The notes beneath the pieces are model-generated. The model had not been told where the DNA came from. It saw only the letters and a program-made list of their open reading frames with translations, and made no database searches. The position numbers and the translations under genes are program-made. From Coptis chinensis (taxonomy: Eukaryota > Streptophyta > Magnoliopsida > Ranunculales > Ranunculaceae), in NCBI GenBank assembly GCA_015680905.1, contig CM027381.1, forward strand, positions 63,849,501 through 63,913,500: DNA of 64,000 nt, written 5' to 3'. Of the stretch, positions 19,126-31,543 are shown in pieces. Positions within the stretch are counted from its first letter, which is position 1. Every line of letters starts with the position of its first letter.

Positions 19126-21518
19126 ATAAAGTCTCGAGTATCTGACTATAAACGACTCAAATTTTGTGTTTGGTGCATTTCCTTTCATTTCCATATATTG
19201 GTGAATGCACCATTCAGGTAACCGGGCCCTCCCTATGGAGTGTGTGGTTGTAAGTACCGGATCCTAAGTCCACGGTTCACATAATTCACGTTTTCCACTC
19301 TTGCATGTTTTCTTGGTTTTTGAGTCATGTTTCTCTATGGTGTGAATTATGTCTTTACTGCTTATTGTTTTGCTTTATATTAAACCTAATTCATAAAAAG
19401 TAAAAAAGTTTAAAGCTATAAAAATAGTAATCTAGCAAGTCTCGAGAATATGACCTTAAAAGACCCAAGTTTTCGTACAATACCAACTTTCTGGAGTATA
19501 GGCCAAACAACAATTTCAAACTTAAAAAGAGTTTTCCAATTTTGTTTAGGGGTGGCGTATTTTGGTATTCATTTCAAATCTTGTTGCCACCCTAAGCCTG
19601 TCATGTTTACTCCAGTAGAGTTTGTGTTAGTTAGTACGTAACAGTTTAATTGTGCTTCATATTATCATATCATCTTTACAATATTTCACATGCACAGTCA
19701 CCCAATTTTTGCTACGCTTCTATGGTAAATTCTTTCCTTATCTCTTTACACTTTGAGGACAAAGCGCTCGATTGTTTGGGGTGGGATAGAAACATTTGCA
19801 AAAATTAGACACTTTTAGGATGTAAATTATGCACTTTTATTTATAAAATGTTAAAAATTATAAAAATTAGTTAGTTACATAATTTAATTGTGCTATTGAA
19901 TTGTTTCATGAACCCCCTTCTCCCAAATTGTTTGGGGGTGGTATAGAAACACGATGTAAATGTTAAGCATATATTAGGTTGTATATTACGTATTTTTTGT
20001 CTTAAAAATAATAAAAATAAAAATAAAAATAAAAATAAAAAGTTTATGCTATACACTTAGGAATATTGGTATTGTTTCTTTCTCTATGCTCTTAATAATC
20101 TAGAAGTCTCACGTAGCTTTTGCATTAGAATAGTTTTTAGAAACTTAGGTTAATATGTAGGTAATAATCTTTGCATCTATCTATAATATATATTACATGA
20201 GTATCTATGATTGTTTGGCAGTAAGTTTATGAAATCTAGGCTAGAGTACTTATTCTACAAATCCTGTGAGAATATAGCCTAAAGCCTTATATGAGTGAAA
20301 CATTTGAGAAATGACACAAGGGAGAAGTATATTCCGAATAGAGAAATCACACGTCCACTTGCTTGACCACTATACCATGTCCTAAGAGAGAATTTAGGCC
20401 CTCTTTGGATCGATATAGCCAGAAATTCAAACCTATGAATTATTTTCCGCTAGTCGCCCCTCTGAGCCTTTCTTTAGCCTTTCATAAACCACAAAACCTT
20501 TACCCTGTTACAAAACAAAACAAAATAAAAAATTCAACCTACCCAATTTAGATAAGTCCGAGAATAGAATGAGGAAGAAAGAAGAAGAAAAAACCCGTGT
20601 AAACAAAAGTTAGTTAATTGCTTCAAAAATAAAGAAAAAAAGAAGTTTCCATCCAAAGAAAAGAAAAATAGAAATAGAAATAAAATAAAACTCCAAAATA
20701 TAGAATAAAAGGAGTCAAAAGCCAAAGAAAAGAAAAAAAAAAAATATGGCTAAGGATGGAAACAAAGTGTAGAAGCAAAAAGTAAATAACAAGGTTTTCT
20801 CTAGTTACATAATATGAAGACTACTCTATTATCTCGGACTTGTCCTTTTTTTGAAAATCTATTTCCTTCCTTCTTAAACCATCTCCTAATCCCCACACCT
20901 AATAAAGACCACTAGCTCAATTAGGAATAGGTTAGTGGGATAGTAAGTGGCAGATGTGTTTGATTAACTTCGGCTTCCTTGTGTGTGTCATTGAGATTGT
21001 AAGGTAAAGTATGCCCACTGCATTAATGGAGTAGCAAAACTTGAGTGGAAAAATCGAGTGATTTTTGTCTTGACTTTCATGTGAGAACCTACTTAAGGAC
21101 ACTATTCCAAAGTTTCAGAAACGGACCTGTTACTGCATTTCATAGCATTACTCATTGTATATATGTTTATTCGTAGATGATTGATTATTATGCATATATT
21201 ACCTTAAGTTTCGACTTGATTACTCTATATGCATTGCTAGTGAGAGGTATAGTTAATTTAGAGCATGAATAAGGAAACAATAGTTTTATTTCTTAGTCGT
21301 TGTAGTATAGATGAAGTTTGTAAGTACCTTCACTGGAAAACTCTCACGAGGCTATAACTCGTCCACTAGGGAATTCCTAGTGGTTTAAGGCCTTGTTGCA
21401 TATAGTCAATGCAATCGCACTCGATTAAAACGAGTAGATATAGAACTCCATTTTTGGTCACTTATTGTAATTTCTCATCTTTGCTTGAGGACAAGCAAAA
21501 TGCTGTTTGGGGGTGGTT
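19126..21518 (+). other. N1 3' noncoding region with repeated hairpin/G-tract signals
   Basis: No coding region. It starts with the conserved 70-nt block (19217-19286) holding GTAAGT at 19250-19255. It then has degraded end-of-module signals: TTTTGTTTAGGGGTGG at about 19541-19556, CTTTG-AGGA-CAAAG with TTGTTTGGGGTGGG at 19751-19785, and TTGTTTGGGGGTGG at about 19927-19940. ORF X and ORF Y are absent. From about 20045 it matches the 3' regions of N2 (16110 onward) and N3 (59060 onward), including a purine-rich tract (20570-20745) and an 8-bp-stem near-palindrome at 21363-21383. Confidence 0.8.
21480..21518 (+). promoter_or_regulatory. N1 hairpin and polypurine tract
   Basis: Perfect stem TTTGCTTG (21480-21487), loop AGGA, stem CAAGCAAA (21492-21499). 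It is followed by TGTTTGGGGGTGGT directly before the 3' LTR at 21519. This is where the plus-strand primer (PPT) of an LTR element must lie. Confidence 0.88.
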
Positions 21519-23002
21519 TGATAAGAGCCCAAAACTGTAGTTTTAACCCTTTAACAGTCATACTTTTAGACCAATTATGTGAGTAATAATTAAGAGTTAA
21601 CACTGATTACGTGTTTTTATGCATTTCAGGCTTCAAAGTCCATTATGTGTAGAAATGTGCCACTTTAGCGAGATAAAGGAGCAAAGGTCGGTTACTAAGG
21701 AGTTCCGTGATTAAAGGCCAAGTTTCGAGAAGACAAAGCCTTTCTAAAAGCCCGGTCAAAAGCTGAAAAGTCGACGCGGGGCGTAAACAAAGACACAAGT
21801 CGCCAGAAACTTCCGAAGGCCGTATCTTTGGACTCAGACCTCGGAATTGGGCCTACCTTATGTCAAAATGACCAGCTCGGAAAGAGCTTTCCAATGGTCT
21901 AAGCCTTGACCCAATCAGAGAAGCAAAAAAGGACGAAAAATCTATTGAAGCGAACTGCAGCTGAAGAAGCCTTTTTGGACTGAAAGAATTGGGTTTTGGG
22001 CCTGATTCTCTGGCCCAAAACATGGCTCCAAGCCCATGCACGATTTTTGGATCTGAGAGTATAAAAACCAAAGCTTCACTCTTTGTTAATGGTAGATAGT
22101 TAGACCTAGATTAGAAATTAGATTAGTAGCCTCCATTAATTAGTTTTAGATCTCAGTTTTAGAATTTCATTCCCTGTTTTAGATTAAAACTTTAAATCAT
22201 TGTTCTTTATTGATTAGATAAATAAAATAGTTATTCTTGTCAATTTCAATTTTTGTCATTTACAATTTATTAGATCTAATTTCAATTCTTGTTATCATTC
22301 AATTCTTAGTTATTAATTAGATTTCAATTATTGTTTAGTTAAATTTCATAAAGTTAGAATCTTTGTAATCTGTTGTATTCAATTTCAATGGGAAATGATG
22401 GTTTGATGAATCAAGGCTAAAACCTCCATTAGAGGGGTTGATGAAGCCTTGATGAAAACTTAGTTGTATAGTGTAGAAGCGTTGTAGAGTCTATTCCATT
22501 CTAGAAGGTCGTGTTTTTATGCATGAGAATGGGTGGGCGACCTCACATGCTAGTTATAATTGGTAGAAATGCCATGTTAATTAGGGATTAGAACGAGCAA
22601 TTCTTACCGTAAGAACGTAAGAATTGGATTACAACAGTCTATTCTAGGTGATTAAGTTGGATTCGAGGTGGATTCAATTCCCCTCTAATTCTTTATCTAG
22701 ATTCAAGAACATTAGTATTTCCATATATTTCATAGTGACATTCAACATATTGCTTTTCATAATGCATCGTAGTATAATTCCCCTTCGTAAAGCTCTCATT
22801 GACTTAAGACTGATTAATTATATTAGAAAACATTCCATGCTAGAGCACTAGGAGTGGAACGAACTTCATACTCCACTCTATTTCGATAGAATTGAGAGTA
22901 GAACTTTGATAAGCAATCTAACACATAAGATAGTTTTAGTTTACTTACGTTTTGAGTTCATCGTTCATTTCGTAGGTTGACTATTCATTTTATGTTTTAT
23001 CA
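21519..23002 (+). repeat. N1 3' LTR
   Basis: About 1.48 kb from TGATAAGAGCCC to TTATCA, the partner of 1686-3161. TATA box near 22060 (GTATAAAAACC). It is followed by the AAGAT duplication. It differs from the 5' LTR by scattered substitutions and small indels, so N1 is older than N3 by eye. Confidence 0.93.
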
Positions 23003-23723
23003 AAGATCGAATTTAACAAGAACTAACTATTTTATTTATCTAATGAATGATATTCAATGATTCAAATAACTAATCTAAAACAAGGAATGAAACTAATTAA
23101 TGGAATGGAAACTAATTAATTAAATCCAAAAACTAGATCTAGAACTAAGCTTTTTAATGGCTACTCTAATGGCTACCTTCTAACCTAGCCTACTTGATCT
23201 CTTAAGAGCTAAATCTTGTGTGTGGAAATAGAGGAGACCAGATCCACATTTTGGTGCATGGGCTGAGGGTCCATGTTTTGGCCTGGAAAATCAAGCCCAG
23301 AGCCCAATTTCTTCAGTCCACAGGGCCCTTTTGAGCTAGCTTTGACTTCAATAGGCTTTTGTCCACTTATGCTTCTCTGATTAGGTCAAAGTTTGGACCA
23401 TTGGAAAGCTCTTTCCGAGCTGGTCGTTTTGACATAAGGTATGCCCAATTCCGAGGCCTGAGTCCAAAGATACGATCTTCGGAAGTTCTATTGACTTTTG
23501 TGAGTTGTTTCTGCCCGTTTTGGCCTTTAATCCCATAACTTCTTAGCAACCAACCCTTTGCTCCTTTCTATCACCAAAGTGGCACATTTCTACACATAAT
23601 TGACTTCAATGGCTGAAATACATAAAAGCACGTAATTACAATTAACTCTTATTTATTACTCGCATAATTGGTCTAAAAGTATTATTGTTAAGGGGTTAAA
23701 ACTACAGTTTTGGGCTCTTATCA
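23003..23723 (-). mobile_element. Old family-A LTR, right piece
   Basis: Continuation of the split minus-strand LTR. It contains the reverse complement of the LTR core (GGCTTGGAGCCATG-like block, GGCACATTTCTACACATAAT) and ends with GGGCTCTTATCA, the reverse complement of the family's 5' terminus TGATAAGAGCCC. It has diverged from all other copies. No internal region follows at 23724, so it is a truncated solo LTR or an LTR whose element was lost. Confidence 0.88.
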
Positions 23724-25245
23724 GTCTCCCTTTCACAAATTTTGAGGGTACACTCATCCACCTCGTATAATGCAAGCTAGGGTTTTTAGTGGGTTGTTGA
23801 ATTGGAAGCGAATTGTAAGGAATTTCATGAAATTGGAGTAATTAAGCACCACAGGAGCTAAGCTAAGTAATCTATACCATAAATCCTCTTAAGTTTAATT
23901 AGAATTCGAAATTTCTATGGGTAGGAATATAGATATGTATATATGACCTATTATTCGTTGCAGGTTAAGTACTTAACCTTTGTTATTTCATTTTTTGGTA
24001 TAGGTGCATGTAATCTGTAGAACTAATGTTAAAGGATATGTCCAAGGCTTGATTTAAGCCTAGTTATCTAGCATGGTGTGTCTTGATGGGTTTGAAATCA
24101 TTTTTGTGATCCTATTCATCTATGTAAGTTTTAGGATACGAGAGAGTTAGATCTCGATATATGTCAATAGTGCGAGATGATTTATGTTATTGCTATTTTG
24201 ATCAATTGTGTATTACCTAAGTTGAGTTAAGTTGAAGTGTTATTATTTTATTAATGTTCATGACGTGATTTGTATTAATATGTAAATTGATAAGATTAGT
24301 AAGTTGTTTCTATCATTATCAAATAAATTTTAGGGTTTGGTGCGAGCTATATAGGTATACGTATTATATGAAAATTTTGGAAGAACTACATATGTCTTGG
24401 TCCCTGAAAGGGTACATAGGCAGCCACCCAGCACAGCCTCTTCCATAAGTAGATACCTACCCCATAGAGTTCTTTGTTTCTGACGTTTGATCATTGTTTT
24501 ATTTCATAACTATATATGTTAAAGCGTGCTTAGTGTACATGATATGTTTAATATTGGATCCTTACATATTTTTGCTTAGAAGAACTAAAATTAAGTGATT
24601 CAAGTTTAATGTTTTACGTATGTCATGTGGTTACAAATAGACAGATGCGGGAATGACACTGAGAGTAAGTTTTACTATAACTTAAATATTTATTGCTATG
24701 AGTGTCATTATTTCTAGTTCTGTTTATGTCTACCCGGTTGCCATTTTAGCGATATCTTTATTTGTTTAGTTTGTTTAGTCGATATTAGTTTGGTACTCAA
24801 GTGATCGAGCACTTGTCAAGATGCTTTAATATCTTTCTTGTTTGCATCTCTTTTAGAAAGTTTTGTAGTAAGTATTTATTGTTAAGGGCGCAAACCTTTT
24901 GATAGTTATAGGACTTGGATGTATGTATTTAACTTGTGTTTTCGATAATGAGTTTGTACAAGGTGCATGGATGATTTGGCATTAGTCAAGACATTCAAGT
25001 ACTTTAGCGTACGAAGTCCAATGTTGAAGTGATCTCATTTTGTAAGCCGGTTACTTAACTGCTCTGGCATTGGTCGAGACGGTTAAGTTGTTGGGTTAAC
25101 CAATGTGAAATATATTATTGTGATTTTAAGGTTATGACAGGTTATTATATTTATGAAATGTTGAAAATACAGAGACTCTGCCAAAAAAATTCTAGAAAAG
25201 TCATGTATCTTAGGTATATATTGGTTTGAGATTTAGGGCATCACA
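23724..25245 (+). mobile_element. LTR 3' part of a tRNA-iMet-primed element
   Basis: AT-rich sequence with CACCCAGCACAGCCTC and a 'TACATAGGCAGCCACCC' block near 24410-24428 of the kind found in LTRs of plant chromoviruses (Tekay/Del type). It ends GGGCATCACA at about 25245, directly before a tRNA-iMet primer site. The left boundary cannot be placed: no second LTR is in the window. No gag or pol of this element follows. Confidence 0.55.
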
Positions 25246-25248
25246 AAG

Positions 25249-25260
25249 TGGTATCAGAGC
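25249..25260 (+). promoter_or_regulatory. Primer-binding site (tRNA-iMet type)
   Basis: TGGTATCAGAGC, the classic plant initiator-tRNA-Met primer-binding sequence, 3 nt after the LTR end CACA. It shows that this element belongs to a different lineage from families A, B and C. Confidence 0.9.
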
Positions 25261-26687
25261 TTTAGGTTCAAGTGTCCTAGTAGGTTTTGGTATCCTAAAT
25301 ATCTCGTAACCACGCTTAGGTTTAAGCTTTGGGTTAATAACTGAGTGAGGACGTCCAACTGTGTTGTTGGTTTATAAAGTTGTTAATGATTTATTAGTCT
25401 GTATTTTATCTGTGTTTATTAAATTTATTTCAATTGGATGGTGACGATCGTCTCTTTTATGTTTGATAGTTGACATTTGATTTGTTTGTGCTTATTATGT
25501 AATTTTTTTTTGTATGATAAGTTTGTAAACACTTTTTCTACTTATGTTGTTCATTCACTTGTGTGGTCATGGTTAAGCCAAACTCTTAATTTTAAGCTTT
25601 GCTAAATGATGTTGTGTAGATTAGATTTGTAGTGTGTATTGTAACGTGAGCTGTAGGGGATTTTTTGAGCTTTCCCTGATCTTCCTCTGTGTCGTGTGAT
25701 CTTGGAACCTTTTAATGAATGGAGAAGGGATGAAATGATTGTGAGTTCAGGGTTGAACCGTCTGTCGGCTACCCACGTATCTCCTTATTTATTATGGAGA
25801 ATCAAACCCTATCTTGCGTAGTTCCTAAGAGCAAAATCCCTCTGGTTTATATAGGAAGAGCTTTGAGAGTCCTAGGGTTAGGGCTGTCTTGACCGCTTGT
25901 GAGTTCCCTTAAATCTTTGGACTCTATCTTCCTATTAGGAATTCCCTCTTTATGGAAGTCTGAATCTAGACTATATCTTTATGAGGGGAAGTTTCATTGC
26001 TGATCATAATGTCCCATTGTGTTATGGGAAGATTATATCTACAAGGTAACTCCTAAGATATGTCTTCACGATTCCTTCCTTATCATCAAAGATCGCCATC
26101 TTCAGTTTCATACGTTCGAGAACCGCCTACATCGATTCTAATGACTCGGGTAATCAAGTATGTTGGAAGGCGATCAGTCATGTGCCTGTCACATGTCCAC
26201 TAAACACTCGTGCTGAGCACGAGATCACTTATTCACAGAACTGATCCGTTGGACCTCGTCTCATTCTGGACATCTATAGTCTTAGGTTATTTCCCATACA
26301 CGTGTCATCTATTCAATGACGGGAAATCCATCCTATAGATGCCCCCGCTTGTGCCAACTAGCACATAGGCGCTTGAAGCGACGCTACTTTTGGCACGAGA
26401 ATCCTTTTCCAAAACTATTGTTGGGAACTGCTGACGTACCCTACTAAATATGGTTCTGAAAAGACAACTCGAACAGACACGCCACTTCCCAAAAAAGGTA
26501 ATGATAGTAGTTCAATCTCGAAATGACGCACCGCTTGGGTTCATCCTAACCGTCCATTTTATTTGTGTATAAGAGAATTGGTGAGAGAACTTGCATTATC
26601 TCTTCTGCTACTTTCTTCTGTATACTGAACCCTTTGATCTCCCGTTAGGGTTTAACCAAAGCTTGAAACTTTTCATCTTTCTTGACC
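25261..26687 (+). other. Leader and noncoding DNA before the transposon-type gene
   Basis: No reading frame of note. The stretch 25765-25830 (CGGCTACCCACGTATCTCC .. CTTGCGTAGTTC) resembles a widespread motif of plant retroelement LTRs. A TATA-like TGTGTATAAGAG lies near 26573, followed by a pyrimidine-rich leader up to the ATG at 26688. Confidence 0.45.
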
Positions 26688-28822
26688 ATGAATCCCAACT
26701 GGTCGCTTATAAACTTCGGAGATCTTTCCTCCCTAGAACTGATCCGCAAAAAATTTCACATCCCTGAAGATGTTGGCCTAGAGTGGGGAAGGTTATCTGA
26801 TGAGTTGGCCTACAAAGAGGTGGCGCTCATCACCATTGGTCAACTTAGGGCCGGATTCACTCTTCCCTTCCACCCATTGCTACGAGAGTGTCTGATTCAC
26901 TTTAATCTCTCTCTTGGTCAGGCAACACCCCTGTTTTACAGAACTGTTATGTACTCTACCCTTCTCGCCAAGAGACATGGATTCGTTCTCAACCACTGGG
27001 TGTTCGGTTACTTTTATGAGGTCCGGTGCATTCGAGACCAATCGTACTATTACCTCATGACCAGAGACAAGAATTCTCTGATCATCTTTTTTTAGGGGAA
27101 ACAGAGTGACGAAGGCTGGGCTGATCACCACCTTTGTGTATTGGGTGATGCTTGGGACATTTGCCCCACTGATGACGATGGTGAGCCCATGAGAATTTCT
27201 ATGCCCAGAAAACACACCCATGCTTCAACCAGTAAATCTTCCTACTTAGGTACTTTATAACTTGATATAAAAGTCTTTTGCCTGAATATCTCTTGTTATT
27301 TGTTCCTTAGACGACTCTTCCCCCTGGAATCAACTAACTGCAACTGATGCTGCTATGGTGGACATTATCAAGAAGATCCCCAAGGAACAAAGGATTCCTT
27401 AGGTGATAGTTCTTGATCCCACCCGTCTTTTTGAATATCTCAACATGTCTACTGAAGAATTGCTGCAACTTATTCTTGGCTCTTCCCCCTTTGGGATAAA
27501 TACTGTGAATTCTGGATGCACAACCCTTCCTCCTCCTGTTGATCAGGATATCGGACTTCTTCCTCCTCCAGTTCAGGACGACTCCTCTTTAATTACTAGA
27601 AGAAGAGGAAACCACAAGGAGAAGAGTTCGGAGGCCATCTCCAGTGACGTTGCGGCGTCAGGTTCAGTTCAGGAGCCTACTATCAGTGATGATTGTGTGA
27701 TCACTGGCGGAAGGGGCCCTGAATTGCCTCATGAATTGCTGATGGCCAGCAATTTTAAAAAGGGAGTTCGTTCGTCCAACCGTTCTAAATTGAAGAGATC
27801 TGATACCACTTCTGATGTTGCCCCCTCTGGTCAGAAAACGAAGTTTCACCTTTTATCTGTTAGTGAAGACCCACCTATTAAAGTTCCTGCTACTATTTCC
27901 ACACTTGTTAAGTCTTGTAAGAATGTAGCTATACCTCCACCAGTTCCAGTTCCTTCTACAGGTTCTGAACAAACTGGTGATATTGACCTTCTGACTGTTG
28001 ACCCTCCCCTCCCTGATAATCGCAAGGGGAAGGGTATTGCTGAAACTACTGCTGTGACTATCGCTCTCCCCCTTCCTTGATTTGGTGATAGGAGGAGGGA
28101 GAGTGATGACATCCCTTACTCGCCTCGATCTCCAGATTCCCCTGAAAGGGAGATGATTGTGGAGATGAGGCATTGGGGACGAACTGATAAACAGCCTTAT
28201 TAGCAACAAACATTATGTTAAGGATGTTGATATCGCGCTTGGAGTTTTGGAAGTTGCGTGACTTCCTATTGACAAGGCTGAAGCCAACATAGCTGGGACC
28301 TTGGACCTGTCCTATTGTCGATCTACTGTTCACCCTGCCAAGGTAAAACTTTCCTCTCTGTTCAATTTTCGGTTTCTCTCATTGTGGTACTTACACATCC
28401 TATATTCTTCTCCAGTTAGTGAATAACTTCTTGGCTATGAAAGACCCCATCTTTGTGGCCTCCGTTGATTCATCCACTGATGCTATGGCTACCGGTGAGC
28501 TGATCTGGGTAAAAGAGGCCGCTGAGAAGAGAACTGCAGAGCTGCAGATCCTGATTAACCAACTCTTGGCGAAAAAGAAGAAATCTGATACTGTCTTTAG
28601 GAACATGAGAGACACTATCTCCAACCTTCGGAGCTCTCTGGAGAAAGCCCAAAAAGGAGATGCTGATGCTGCCATTTGGAAAGTGAAGTTCTTGGAACTG
28701 CGTGCCCACTTCACTACTCTGTAAGCACAACATGATCAAGTCCAAGGGGAACTTAACCATAGGAACACTGAGATAAGGACACTTGGGCAAGCCATTGCCC
28801 ATGCAAATGAGGTCATGTCAGG
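26688..28822 (+). pseudogene. 'Putative gypsy-type transposon' domain gene, degraded, with introns
   Basis: Start ATG at 26688 (MNPNWS). Exon 1 has the layout of the plant 'putative gypsy type transposon' domain (PF04195-like): GFTLPFHPLLRECLIHFNLS followed by LGQATP and a region of aromatic residues. A frameshift in a T run near 27093 breaks it; after it DEGWADHHLCVLGD is readable. Intron 1 is 27232-27310 (or 27250-27310), in phase for either donor. Exon 2 has one in-frame TAG at 27400-27402, then a Pro/Ser-rich linker (27403-28080). Intron 2 is 28343-28415 (AAG/GTAAAA .. CTCCAG). Exon 3 (28416-28822) is a coiled coil (AEKRTAELQILINQLLAKKK). The gene is cut by the LTR at 28823. These genes are usually annotated as transposon-derived proteins of unknown role; the assignment is by motif only. 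Confidence 0.65.
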
Positions 28823-30618
28823 AGATAAGTGCCTAAAATTGTATATTTTATATATAGTTTTATAGGCACTTTATAATATCATTTATGCTTAATGGTGTAT
28901 TTTTAACATAAAACCATACATTTGCTTTATTCCATGGCATTATGCACATTTTTTGGTCATAAAGGTTTATTTGCATATATGTCATGTCTTTGGAAAAGTC
29001 TCATGCAAAATATGTTTTATTAATTTGGTTTAATAATTTTTTAGGAAATAAAGATGTTGGTCAAAGCCCAATCAAAGCCCGAGCCCATGAGCCAAAAAGG
29101 ATCATTTAAAGAATCAATAAGTGAGAACTCATGGAATAAATTCTTCTATCAAGAATGGAAGGAAATGTTAGAGAATTGATAATTATGGAAAGAAATCAAA
29201 AAAGGATAATCACAACTACCATTATATATCCTTACCATTTTCACCCCATTAAATATCCCCATTTCCATTAATCATTTATTCCCTTGATTTTATCATATCA
29301 AATCATTCTTTAATACCTTATATTTTTGCCACCATATATATTCCCCCATATCCTCCATATTATTGCCAATCACTCCATTCCTAATTTAAAACCATATCAT
29401 TCCATTTTATCCTTTATTTGATTACCAATTTATATTTCCTTCCCTCATCATGCCTTGAGAATATCTCTTCTATATTCCATTTCCAAAATTTCTTTATCTT
29501 ATATTCTCTTTCCATATCACAAAGATTGTTTCCATTTCATGTGAAGATATTATGCGCTAAGATATTCTTTGTAGAAGCTATAAAGAGAGAAAAGAATTGG
29601 CATTGAAGAAATCCAGACTTGAGAGAAAAATACAGCAAGCTAGTTCTTTAGTTAGTTCATTTTTGTTTTAAGGGAGAGAGTTTTGAGCATGTATTAGTTT
29701 CTCTTGTTCTCGATCAACAATCAATACAATAATTCAAGTTTCAAGTGAAATGGTGGTATCTAATTTTTATCTTTTTATGTGTTCTAAACTCATGATTGAG
29801 TAAAATCTCTACCCTAATGGTGGAAGATGAATCCCCTATCATGAAGATGTAGGCTTATTTTCTTGTATTTCCAATTTTTATTCTCCAGTATAATCTTTAA
29901 CGTATCCAATGATTTTCTTCATATGATTTAATAATATTGAAATGAAATGTGCATGAGTTCTATCACCATAATAATTGGGGTATTTCTCATTGTTAGTTTC
30001 TTTCACCATTATTATTTTTATTAAAGCTTGTTTAATAACGTTTTAGTTGCCTATCATTGATGACTTATACTACTTTAATTTGTTTGAGTTGATTTGTCAT
30101 GCTTAGATAGCTTCCTATAATGTTGAAGAATTTAAGGATTTATTCTTTTAAAAAAATGTGACTAGCGTCCATAAAATGCATTTATTGAAAATCATCCATT
30201 AAACTAGCAATTAGCGTTGGATTTTATTTGATGAAATTTATAAAGTAGAAAGGAGAATAAATGTTTGGAAACATATGAAATAATCTATTCTTTAAAAATA
30301 GGGGTGAAGTCATTCACCATTAGGATTTCTCATTAATTGAATTCTTGAAAACCATAAAAATTTAGTTTAATTAGTTGATAAAATAGAAGCAAATTTTCAT
30401 TCTTAGATTAAATTAGGTTGATAAAATCAAAATCCAAAAATTGTTTTAAATCTCACGTACCTAGTTAGTTATTGGTTTATTAATTCTTTTCGCTCTAATT
30501 TCTCCATTTCAAGGTGTGGTTCGACTCTAACTTGCCACTATTCTTTTTAATTGTTGCAGGTTTGAAAATTATATTTATTGATTTGCAGGTTCTAAACGAC
30601 AAGAATTTGTATAAATCA
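28823..30618 (+). repeat. Family-B LTR (5' LTR of a gypsy element)
   Basis: About 1.8 kb, from (A)GATAAGTGCC to ATAAATCA, directly before a tRNA-Asp-type primer site. The first base of the expected TG is changed to A. It is very AT-rich. The stretch TAAGGGAGAGAGTTTTGAGC near 29668 and the CAATACAATAATTC near 29724 look like the R/U5 part. It interrupts the gene at 26688-28822. No second copy of this LTR lies in the window. Confidence 0.7.
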
Positions 30619-30620
30619 AA

Positions 30621-30633
30621 TGGCGCCGCTACC
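30621..30633 (+). promoter_or_regulatory. Family-B primer-binding site (tRNA-Asp type)
   Basis: TGGCGCCGCTACC two bases after the family-B LTR end. It has one difference from the family-A site (TACC for TGCC). Confidence 0.85.
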
Positions 30634-31543
30634 GTCTTGAAGTGTGAAGAAAAAGAGGTGAAAGCTTTGATTTTCCAGTTGCAAATTAGGTAAGAAAATA
30701 AATAAATAAAAAACAAGGAAGGAAAGCTTAAGGAAGTAAACAATGGAGGTCCAATTTTTAAGCCCTCCTCGAATCCCCTGTCAGAGGAGTTCTTTGTGCG
30801 TTCAAATGCATATTGTGTGCTTGGTGTTTTAAATTTCACGAGTTAATTTAAATTTCCAATTTGACTAAAGGCAGACCCAGCCTACAAGTGATCTTCTAAT
30901 TCTGATTTTTTTTAGTTTTGGACCTGGACTTAAAATTTGACCAAGATTAGAGCCAATTAATTAGATTGGTGTTCATAGGACCCCAACTAAAGGGTAGAGT
31001 ACTGGGGAAAGCCCACTGTTGACTGTAAACATTTTTCAAGTTCTTGGAACACATGGTTTCACTTCGGTGACTACTGGTGCAACTGCCAGACAATTTCAGT
31101 GGAATGCGGAAAGTTCAGTGAACTTAGAGTACGCATAGCCCCACTGGAGTTACCATTAACCACCTTGTGGATATGAGCGGTTATTCATAGTGGTAAAGCC
31201 CAAGCGACACCCCTACTCTTGGTAGGAACACAAACTCCCTTGACAGAGATTCAAGTGTAGACCCTTTAAGTCAGACTTTAGGATTTATTGCATTTTGCTT
31301 GGCATTTGTATTGTGCATCTAAAAAAATAAAAAATAAATAAATATAAAATTGTTTGCTAGGTGAATGTTTAGGAAGTGTGTGTGCATCTAGGTTAGAATT
31401 TGCATTTGTTTATGCCCCGTTGGAAATGAGTTAACAAACGGCTAACTCGATCTTGGACTCCATAAGGTAAGTCTGAGCGAAATTCACCTTTTTCTCCCAC
31501 AATCATAAGTGTTTCTCCACCAGTCAGCCCAAGACCATTCACC
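30634..31543 (+). other. Family-B leader
   Basis: Noncoding leader between primer site and gag. It includes the polypurine GAAAAAGAGGTGAAAGC near 30647 and an (AAAT)n-like stretch near 31323-31345. No conserved ORF. Confidence 0.6.

Larger units (their letters stand above)
1686..23002 (+). mobile_element. N1: Athila-like non-autonomous LTR element, interrupted by N2
   Basis: Complete plus-strand element of about 8.9 kb after removing the 12.4-kb insertion N2. The LTRs 1686-3161 and 21519-23002 are clearly a pair: both keep a block of about 120 bp (around 1850-1970 and 21680-21800) that the N2 and N3 LTRs lack. Termini are TGATAA...TTATCA or TGATCA. The target duplication AAGAT is at 1681-1685 and 23003-23007. 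The interior encodes gag, protease and the unrecognised tail, but no reverse transcriptase, RNase H, integrase, ORF X or ORF Y. It was inserted into an older LTR of its own family. Confidence 0.93.

Noticed and set aside
23724-28822. The gene at 26688 as gag of the tRNA-iMet-primed element
   Set aside because: It starts about 1.4 kb after the primer site, has introns, and lacks gag core or zinc-knuckle motifs, so it is treated as separate.
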